From positions 186,001 to 250,000 of the forward strand of contig NZ_JNFG01000011.1 of NCBI RefSeq assembly GCF_000729995.1: DNA of 64,000 nt. Direction: 5' to 3'. Source of the DNA: Caballeronia sordidicola. Its GTDB lineage: Bacteria; Pseudomonadota; Gammaproteobacteria; Burkholderiales; Burkholderiaceae. Positions 47,601-54,200 of this stretch are shown here, one piece after another; position 1 is the first letter of the stretch; each line of letters begins with the position of its first letter. The notes beneath the pieces are model-generated. The model did not search any database. It was not told the DNA's origin and saw only the letters and a program-made list of their open reading frames with translations. The translations under genes were made by a program, and so were the position numbers.

Positions 47601-48131
47601 CGATGTCCAACACGAAAAGTGGCTCGCCGTCGCGGACAAGTTGAAGGTGCCAGGCAGCGAAGGCACACCGCTCGATATCAGCGTGCGCGATGTGTTTCCC
47701 GATGTGGATTCCGCGCTCGCCGATTTGCTGGCCGCGCTCATCGTTGCGAACGAGGCAGGCAACGCTGGCCAGACGGTGCGCGTGGCGTCCGAGCTGGCTG
47801 TCGTATACGAATGCGGCCGCAGACTGATCGATGCCATTGCGCGGGTCATGGCCAATCCGCTCGATCGCGTGATGCTTCAACTCGAACAGCGGCTCGACGA
47901 TTTTCTGCACCATTTCGGGCCGGACGTGTTCGAACAAATCAGGAAGCCGGAGCAGTTTCAACCCATCCTCGACTGGCTCCAGTCCATCTCGCAGGTGCCG
48001 CCGCCCGGTTCGGCGGATTTCATCCAGCTCTTGCCCCTTTGGATGCCTCCACTCATCGATGCGCGGCCCGGCATCTTCGGAATGGGAGAGGACAGTCCCG
48101 ACCCGCAAAAGGCAAATATAGCCATCAATAA
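41622..48131 (+). CDS. Giant exported protein of unknown family, part 1 (Tat signal, frameshifted 3' end)
   Basis: I do not recognise this protein. A twin-arginine signal is present (TRRTFIVGSFVAPALA, about residues 25-40 from this start; ATG 41685 or 41691 could also initiate). The mature part has many short beta-type segments and Ala/Ser/Pro-rich linkers. One linker of about 30 residues is almost purely Ala-Ser (see the repeat). Lys/Ala-rich segments occur near 290-320 and 1100. From about codon 1994 (47.6 kb) the frame becomes Arg-rich shadow sequence, while natural sequence continues in the +1 frame. The true product is therefore probably about 3,200 residues, ending at 51288, or the gene is broken. 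The nearest upstream gene is an IS fragment. Confidence 0.7.
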   Translation: MNKRSRFRQRGFVPVGALSSFMPMTRRTFIVGSFVAPALAATPPSPHAPWSDPNDLAGLRFSEDSAGITITRPPSNKRLPGETTPADDPNFKGLSWRIDRLALGPDATFRLKVTETISHKPSEYVLEASHVRLGNLGYAWHRFYFRKVNDDWRIQMVTNLWTGGETGTLSLKSAYRTFEDLKRTALADLDAVCDEPAPLPSCAQASVDAPFVFSCDGHFVHDAIGRLFEGHLIARDPVTLEFNPRGVWYLSGGTRGALIANTLNAKLQMVVCAWCQQVTPPTSDNGESGPASSAAPAASVKPAQAAKANSPGKNSPRAKSVDQGERGANDPVFHASAIADTHAKSHTVTVGSSPSMTISATDCVTWRYTRRTWRNEPNAWETGIAGLASDWKLNILARGNVLLDGLATQDAALEVWRAKGNALEMSFTGEFVADEQTVYSPMGRIRVRGARDITGTRPPVLILARGPAANADASRMKIASIALDLLLLRADLALADAEYSELRFAPTELSAIYHQNSGKAKESIGTLQSYLWLDAQADPAPLPLARIDLSNARLQVVRSRELMSLSFLFAGLRLDVFKGKALLVDTSAACPVVLRTDPDDKQDRQRWLQSNLRDTRPVLVAEFPPQHVFEECVFRPDPPALPDVLPGQSTIQIPRKDLSSDKDVGPDGMLTVPTEGQAFVDSIRERSVQDRVAIRRALAKSKVEQEKSAGPTPANKISFADFAAAFERGRASPDTASSASAASAASAASAASAASAVSAASAASAAVSASSASGTVATPDAPPSEPLACAVHDCLVHADLPADQRIYIGPYGMDPDAAAWARRLNLCLQATAIKARVIDMLTLANSLIDGLRINRAAAPPNAQGLIDRLTSFLNYAREWIKGNKDLGSPAAQSDEEKTRWLERVAEATIPSYQDFRDFYRLEMTQLYFDAEYRRTYADRTRYDPKSGAGWKSEYAPTNTNAAQTEYVSESGIKTDKDLAAARRESVIDRYVDAVTQRTELPARARARLANPSRLAFHMDCAPSKNARADQSEDARHWFDSSLPVEPTSTLRPFSLSTLTDWSNFRMSVCPRAIEVPRFNEAGGLVKEGQVSANSASGRAKKKKDAKAQADATEDTSASEQSNAAVDMLRLLNMRSGLTLTAAERVADVEAALKIAPTPLQTAIELPARLILSPSQSAVWRTPASKLEWVPSPSDTKPNLVLRQAVPLWTAELLAMYPNPGLRAVYSPDLRPGFVRGALAGPPDGGSAPAAASDPNAPPPRLHTPANLAPPRGPRAPWTLGIEDADTMTSSIALLRKASGATDGVDCPPDKASDAAATAPGAPPSDQASAPDNVVSYPLLDYLCDRKAAKETGYGADGIFRTSLDAYDRHELVVLSSAWGLPVRGRREQSGQLQQSQVSSQVELPPEWRPIDIEASSATYQPRALQLQELRLSALGGTLRHETDFVPPASARHIAYGPLFDALSIERWQHWTVLGRDVHAEVVYKGFLFPVGHRVSLVKQTERVFLRRKDCERVRAWLRQRMFIRISKPDKLFPARGHPNAGRQFPPKLVHMLTQTTPDIVDPTEDSSNPATDNPSPAGRLFVEEPGLVFWPRTARIEGTDVLFDMMFDTAVTQAPLIFVDNVAANRNGLLQNLINYYNDTNAPKAPSLPKGIRSPDKLDFSDDLAHGLPRVDPDKHLRTLDFGGQTLRYCDETKPGGASHKTVSWTLKASGGVQGAPAQHNPDATEFEGQNTYFDDPTLAAADQPPFYPMMETARIRLDQVERIVNGGQQLVLVQFDGFYVANGFRSADAKDTASASKTKATDASGAASLYLDSREIYLDILNKVSFSAGTSGDRTGAVMHPDLPLAGLSRTCGPLGGARGRAADGSRMPGTLFSIAKNYTIPSKPAPAPAPGQALALPSHIVRVAAEAGNAVAVNNDEATDAMHQVFTNFFNDDTKLLGVVGLKKLASYLLADAASEYLPKLRDTVDYTLAGMQATSDSVNTLVVGPLRDIVRCPTRKVARRRGQVEGARQRRHTARYQRARCVSRCGFRARRFAGRAHRCERGRQRWPDGARGVRAGCRIRMRPQTDRCHCAGHGQSARSRDASTRTAARRFSAPFRAGRVRTNQEAGAVSTHPRLAPVHLAGAAARFGGFHPALAPLDASTHRCAARHLRNGRGQSRPAKGKYSHQ
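43841..43914. repeat. 9-bp tandem repeat coding Ala-Ala-Ser
   Basis: About eight copies of the 9-mer GGCGGCTTC, one with a C-to-T change, give an AAS repeat linker in the giant protein. The unit is a multiple of three, so copy changes do not shift the frame. Confidence 0.85.
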
Positions 48132-51100
48132 GGCGCGTGATGCGCTGAGCAAATATCCCGACAAAGCCAGAACGCGTCTGAGCGCGGCGTTCAATATGGC
48201 GCTGAATCCGCCTGTGCCAGAACCGCCGCCGAAAAGCCCCTCCGACCTGGCGAGGGAATGCTGGCTGGGCATGCTGAAGGATGCCGAGGAGACGCTCTCG
48301 AAGGCCCTTGGCGATCTCAAGGACGGCCCACCGGAAAACCCCGCGATTCTCGTGGCGGTGCACCTGCTGAGCAGAGCAAAAGCGCTCGTCGCGACGCTGA
48401 CCGTCAACGCGGAGCAGCAGAAGGTCATCGCGACCAGCAGCTGGCGCGACGCCGCGCTGATACGGCTCTATGCATTGCTGCAAACGGCGGACATGGTTCG
48501 GGATATTCGCGCACGCCGACTCGATCCGTTTCAGGGAATAACACGTTTTACGCAGAACGTGCTTCCGAAGTTCTTTCCGGTCGATACGCTCGCGTTCCCT
48601 GCTCTCAAGGACGCGGGCAACGATATCGCCGATCGGCTCGGTAAGCTGAGTGACAAAATGACGACGTGGCGCAATGAGACAGGCGGGGCATTTGCGCTTT
48701 CCAATGACGACTGCTCGCAGTGCAAAGATCTACCTGACCTGCCGGATGAGACCGGCAAACGTCCGAGCATGTTCACGGATGACAGTCTTCGCAAACGCCT
48801 GGTCGATCTGGACGCGAAGCTGAAGGAGCTGAGTGCGTCATCGGATCTGGCCAAGTTTCCGGACCTGAAGCTCCAGGTAGAGGCGGCGGAGCGGTCGATC
48901 CATTCATCTTTGTGCAACCTCGACTGCGCGCTGCGGCTCTGGAGTTCCGGGCTCGTTCAGATCGCCGGGATCGACTGGAAGGCGCCCTTGAAGGCGCAGA
49001 GCGAAGCGCAAGCGCTCGCCAGCCTGCAACTCGAACCGATTTCCGTCACGCTTTCGCAAGCGGCCAGCGCGATGCAAGTGGCGGTCGAGTCCGCCTATGC
49101 CGCCATCGAAGAGCTGGCCAAATTGCCTACCGAAGCCACGAGCGAACTGCTAAAAAAGGCGTTGTTCGACGCGGCCTCCGCGGTACTGAAAAAAGCCTTC
49201 GCCCTACTCGCCGACGTGAACGAATGGGTTTGCGAAAACGCAAAGGATCTGATCGACACGGCGGGACTGAACGCAGACTCGAAAGAGAAGATCCAGCAGA
49301 TAGAAGACGCGAACAACAAAGCCATCACGGACGCGTCCGACACGCTGAAAAACTACGACAGGCTCGAACAACTGAAGGACAGCAACAGTCTGCGCATCGA
49401 GCTGAGCGTCAATCCGTTCGGCGACCCGCCGGAACGAGTTCTTGCGCAAACGGCCATCGGCTTGCTGCCGACACGGCTGATCGAGAAAATGATGTTCTAC
49501 CGGGACCAGGTGCTCACCTCGGCGTCGGAGATCGTGCAGAAGTTCTCGTCGAAGATCGCGTTCCTGCTCTTTTCGAAAAAGGACAGCGGCGACGTCAAAA
49601 CGCTCAATCCGAGCGTCACCGCGATCTACGATAAGCTCTGCGACGAACGCAACGCTGCGTGGCGCTCGCTGAGCGCATCGCCCCTCGCCCTCAACGCAAC
49701 CGGCCTGCTCGTCGCGCCCGATGAACCGCCGAATTACTATCCAGCCCCCGCGGACACGGGTCCGCTGCCGTACGCGCGCAACGAGACTACTGATCAACTC
49801 GCGCGCGATGTCAATTCGCTCGACCACCTGCAAACGGACCTGAGCCCGACCGCCCCGCTGCCGGAACCCGCATTTCGTTATGTCGTGCGCTTTTTACAGG
49901 GATGGCAAAACGGCGCGGCGACGCCGCTGCGCATTGCGCAGCAACTCAAGTCGCTGTCGATCGATGCGTTGCGCAGTCAGTTGCTGGCGATGTTCGATTT
50001 CGGCGCCATGCGTGATGCCATCGAATCGCAGATCAAGCTGCTCGTGCCTTCGCGCATGACGACGTCGTTCGACTTCTCCGCGCAGATCAGCCCCAACGCC
50101 AGCGCGGCGACGGCCGGTGTCTTCAGGCCGCTCAACAACTGCGCACTGAAGATCACCTCGACGACGAGCATCGATTTGCTCGCCGCTACCAGTCCACAGA
50201 TTTCGTGCGTCGGCGAACTCGGGGCGTTCGATATCACGCTCCTCGGCCCACTGGAGGCCGTGACGATTCATTTCGCTGGTGCGCAGTTCCGGACCACGGG
50301 CGGCTCGCCGACATGCGATCTGCAATATGCGGGTTTCTCGATCGGCCCAGCACTCGAGTTTCTGCAGTCGCTCGCGCCCTACATCGGTTCGGCCAAGGGG
50401 ACGGGCTTCTATCTCAATCCGCTCGGCCTCGGTCTGGAAGTCGGTTACGGTTTGAATCTCGGCATCATTTCGATCGGCACGGTCTCGTTCTTCAACGTTT
50501 CGATCAATGCGGCCGCTCGGCTGCATTTCGATGGAAAGGACGCCACGTTTGTCGCTTCACTCGCGCGCCGCGATGCGCCATTCACCATTTCCGTAGCGCC
50601 ATACGGCGGCAGCGGATTCTTCGCGCTGGAAGCGTCAGGCGAAGGCATCGTCGGATTCGAGGCAGCGTTCGAATACGGCGGCGCCGCCGCGTTCGCCTAC
50701 GGGCCGCTGACGGGCTACGGCCGCATCATGACGGGCATCTATATTCGCTCGGGGCGCAACACCAAAGTCGATTTCGCCGCGACGTTCTACTGCGGCGGCG
50801 CGGCGTCGATCTGGATCTTCACGTTCGGCGCATCGCTCAGCGTGATCGCGCGGCAGACGGATGACGGCAAGCGCATGGAAGGCACCGCGACCTTTCGCTT
50901 CTCGTTCTCGATGGGCCTCGTCAGTTACGACTACAGCGTGAATGTTGCCTGCTCGATCAGTTGGGGCGGCGGCGGTGGTGGCCAGAAGTCGAACGACACC
51001 AAGACCAATTCGGCTCCGGTGGACGAACCCGTGCGTCTCGCATCGACCGACACACTTTACGGCGATCCCTACGCCGTCGTTTCCGATGCGCCCGTCACTT

Positions 51101-51288
51101 TGATGCCCGTGGCGCATGGATACGCGGAAGCCACGCGCGTCGCCAGCAAACACGGGGCCGCGAGAGCCGCCGCACCCGCTGCTCAGCCGGGTGCGCGATT
51201 GCGCGTCGACACGGTTTGCGAGTCTCAGAACTGGGGGAAGTATCAGACCTATTTCGATGATCGTCTGAAACGAGGAGCGGACTTCTAA
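47641..51288 (+). CDS. Giant exported protein, part 2 (continuation in +1 frame)
   Basis: The frame as called starts at a TTG without any Shine-Dalgarno, but meaningful sequence begins earlier (DVQHEKWLAVADKL, from about 47602). This argues for a continuation of the preceding gene across a frameshift. The first 700 residues are mostly helical (LEQRLDDFLHHFG, repeated Lys/Leu/Ala helices). From about residue 820 the chain becomes Gly/aromatic-rich with alternating strands (LGLGLEVGYGLNLGIISIGTV ... FRFSFSMGLVSYDYSVNV), suggestive of a large beta-barrel or beta-solenoid. A GGGGGG stretch and a polar tail follow. The stop overlaps the next start (TAATG). Confidence 0.65.
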   Translation: MKVPGSEGTPLDISVRDVFPDVDSALADLLAALIVANEAGNAGQTVRVASELAVVYECGRRLIDAIARVMANPLDRVMLQLEQRLDDFLHHFGPDVFEQIRKPEQFQPILDWLQSISQVPPPGSADFIQLLPLWMPPLIDARPGIFGMGEDSPDPQKANIAINKARDALSKYPDKARTRLSAAFNMALNPPVPEPPPKSPSDLARECWLGMLKDAEETLSKALGDLKDGPPENPAILVAVHLLSRAKALVATLTVNAEQQKVIATSSWRDAALIRLYALLQTADMVRDIRARRLDPFQGITRFTQNVLPKFFPVDTLAFPALKDAGNDIADRLGKLSDKMTTWRNETGGAFALSNDDCSQCKDLPDLPDETGKRPSMFTDDSLRKRLVDLDAKLKELSASSDLAKFPDLKLQVEAAERSIHSSLCNLDCALRLWSSGLVQIAGIDWKAPLKAQSEAQALASLQLEPISVTLSQAASAMQVAVESAYAAIEELAKLPTEATSELLKKALFDAASAVLKKAFALLADVNEWVCENAKDLIDTAGLNADSKEKIQQIEDANNKAITDASDTLKNYDRLEQLKDSNSLRIELSVNPFGDPPERVLAQTAIGLLPTRLIEKMMFYRDQVLTSASEIVQKFSSKIAFLLFSKKDSGDVKTLNPSVTAIYDKLCDERNAAWRSLSASPLALNATGLLVAPDEPPNYYPAPADTGPLPYARNETTDQLARDVNSLDHLQTDLSPTAPLPEPAFRYVVRFLQGWQNGAATPLRIAQQLKSLSIDALRSQLLAMFDFGAMRDAIESQIKLLVPSRMTTSFDFSAQISPNASAATAGVFRPLNNCALKITSTTSIDLLAATSPQISCVGELGAFDITLLGPLEAVTIHFAGAQFRTTGGSPTCDLQYAGFSIGPALEFLQSLAPYIGSAKGTGFYLNPLGLGLEVGYGLNLGIISIGTVSFFNVSINAAARLHFDGKDATFVASLARRDAPFTISVAPYGGSGFFALEASGEGIVGFEAAFEYGGAAAFAYGPLTGYGRIMTGIYIRSGRNTKVDFAATFYCGGAASIWIFTFGASLSVIARQTDDGKRMEGTATFRFSFSMGLVSYDYSVNVACSISWGGGGGGQKSNDTKTNSAPVDEPVRLASTDTLYGDPYAVVSDAPVTLMPVAHGYAEATRVASKHGAARAAAPAAQPGARLRVDTVCESQNWGKYQTYFDDRLKRGADF

Positions 51289-54200
51289 TGGACCTCATCG
51301 CCATCGCGAAGGTCGTGCCGAACGGATATGCCGAGAACCGCACGATCTTGCGCGCCACCGTCATGCTCACACCCGCCGCGGATAAACTGGATCAGTCGCA
51401 GCTTGAGACTTGGCCCAGGGCCGTGCTCGCGCACCTCCGCCGCTCCGGTCACGAATGGACGTTGCCGCTGACGTTCAAACTAAACAACGACACGCGCGAA
51501 TTCCGCTTGAATGCCCGCGCGCGAGCCGCACAGGACACATGGGGCGGCACGGAACAGGATGCCCAATGGGTGGAGTCGCTCTGGCAGTCATGTTTCAAGG
51601 TCGAAATCGGGCATTTGACGGGGCTCGAGGTCCTACAAGAAAAGGTCGATAAGGCGCCGCATATCGAGACGGTCGAGCCAGAAACCGTGTGGCAGGCGCT
51701 GTTCGATTCGATTACCGAGTCGAATCAGGGCAGCGCTGTGAAAAGCGCCAATGCACCCGCGCGGCAATCCGACCGTTCGGCGAATCTGCAGCGCGCGGGC
51801 CTCACGCTCGTCGCGGACGAGCAGTCCAACGAGAAAGAATGCAAGGGCGCAGTCGGAACGACGGTCGTCCATTCCGTCTCGGCGGTGCGTCAGACGGACT
51901 TTTCCGTCTTGCTGGAATCGCAGCGCGCCCTCGAGTTGATGTCCACACTGCACGCGATGAGCGCCGATCCCGGCGACAAAACGAAATGGAGTGACCTCGA
52001 ATGCGAATGCGTGTCCCTGGCCAAGAATGGCAACGTTCCCGGCAATGCCGGCCAGGAGGCGAGCGATACCGAAGGCGTCCAGAAACAGGGTCGCCGCGAT
52101 GGTCGGGACCCGTATCGAAAGGCCGCGATGGAAATCTCGCGCGCGTACGCACAGCATTGCCCGGGCTTCGTCTGCCCCGTCAAGGTCGCCGACGCCACTT
52201 CGAGCCCGAAACGTTCGGCGGTGAGCGTGAACAAGTTGTTCGCGAACAGCGATAACGTGGAAGCGATCCGCAAGGGCCGCACGGATATCGTCAAAGGCTT
52301 GTCGCACGTGATGGCCGAAATGAAGGGCACGGACGACAGCAGGCGAGCCTTCGATGAAGACGGCAAGGTGAAGAACATCGTGAGTCAGCGCTTTTTCACC
52401 ACTCAGGGATCGCCGTCGCTGTCGCGGCTCTTCGGGCTGACTGTGGATGTCGAGTTCACCTATGAGCAACTCACGGAAGCCGCGAGAACGCAGTTGGGCA
52501 TCTCACCTTTTCCGCAAACGGGTTTCATGTCGGTGTCCACCGACAACCCTGGCATCCCGGATAACGAGAACACCGATCATGCGGTCAAGTCGGCGTCGCA
52601 CCGGCGCGCGTGGACGTTCACTGGATTCAACGAGACGACGCGCTTTTGGCCCGCGACCCAGGCGGAGGCCGACAAGGGTTCCTCCTCGCCGCAAGTGGAC
52701 GGCGTTTTGGTCGCGTCGGCATCTCACGACTCGGCCGAGACGCAGCAGGACGCGAACGGCAGCGGTCCATCCGATCTGAGCCGCTTCGTCATCACGAGCC
52801 TGAATGTGCAGAACGCGATGGAAGGCGCGATCGATCTCGGCTATCAATCCGTTACGCAGCAGACGCCGGGCTCGGCGGGCAAGTACGGCTTGCGCAAGAC
52901 GCATCAGACGGCCGGGCTCGTGCTGCTCGATCGCGGCCGTGATGACTTCACGGACGGCCAACTCAAGAGGCGCGACTTTCATTTGTGCAAGCCGGCGACC
53001 GATAGCGGCCTGCTCGTACTCGAAGCGCAGGATCTCGTGATCGGCTATCGGATCGACGTCGCCGTTCCCGCTCATCCCGACGTGAAGTGTCCAACCAACG
53101 ACGAAGCGCAAGCGAACAAGGCGAATGCCGCCTCGACCTCCATACTGCCGTGGCGAACGCTGATGGCGAGGCGTATCGAGCACGGCGCGTCCGGGCATTG
53201 TCAGGAGCAGGTCAAGCAGGCGATGTCGACATTACTCGCACCACCGCCTTCCGTCGATCGAGGCCATGCCGCACGCGCGGCCAGGCGCATCGCGGCGTCG
53301 GACGAATGGAGCCAGACTATCGAAGATGCCGTGCTTGGCCTGCCGATCCGCATCGTTCCCACGGTCGACGCGAATGGCACGCCATCGTCCGATCGTCACG
53401 CCGATGCCTATGTGGAAGAAGCGGTCGCCCTGTGGAATGGTGATCCGATGGGCGCGCATTGCGCCGGACCTGCGGAGAACAAGAGCGTCGCCACGGACCT
53501 TGCCACTAGCGATGCGATCAGCCTGCCGGATGAGCACAACGATCCGGAAAGACGCCCGCCGCCTTTGCGCTTCGGCCGCGCGTACCGATTCGGCATACGC
53601 GCGGTGTATGCGGGCGGCATTTCGGTGCCGCTCTCGTACGCCGCGAAGATCTACGACAACACGCCGAACGTGACGATTCCGGGGCACGGCAGCGGCGAGG
53701 ATCGAGGTTTCCGGCGATTCCTGCGGCATGAACGTGTCGATGCGCCCTTCCTGCTGCTGCACGAAGACTCCGCGCTCAAGCAGTACGGCGCGATGGGCTA
53801 CGAGCGCGCGTCGCACGCGATCATCCGCTCGGCAGATGGCGCGCAAGCGTTTCGCGGTTTTCCTGGCGGAACGCAGCGCGTGTTCGCGCCGCCATCGGTC
53901 GAACCTCACTTCGTCAATCTCCATGGCAGTTTCGACCAGTTTCATTCCGCGACGCTGCCGCAGGGTCTGAGCGGAGTCAGCCTGAACCACGACATGGGAG
54001 GATTTCCCGTCGCCGAAATCAAGTCCTGTTCCGGCATCAACGGCGAGGTCTTTGCGAATCCCCCGTCCATTTCGACGACCAAAGAAGCCATGGGCGATCT
54101 CGTCTATATGCGCTCTTCGAAGAACGTGAACACGCGCGAGAAGCCCTACTATCCCGATCCGTTCGCCAAGTATTACGTGGTGGCCATCCGCTATGCCGGA

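Noticed and set aside
47590..47640. Programmed +1 ribosomal frameshift
   Set aside because: No slippery run, in-frame stop at the shift point or downstream structure typical of known +1 sites was seen. A mutation or sequence error is simpler.
45297..47855. 852-codon open frame on the minus strand
   Set aside because: It lies antisense to the giant gene, is Arg/His/Ala-rich without motifs, and is explained by high GC at third positions of the plus-strand gene.
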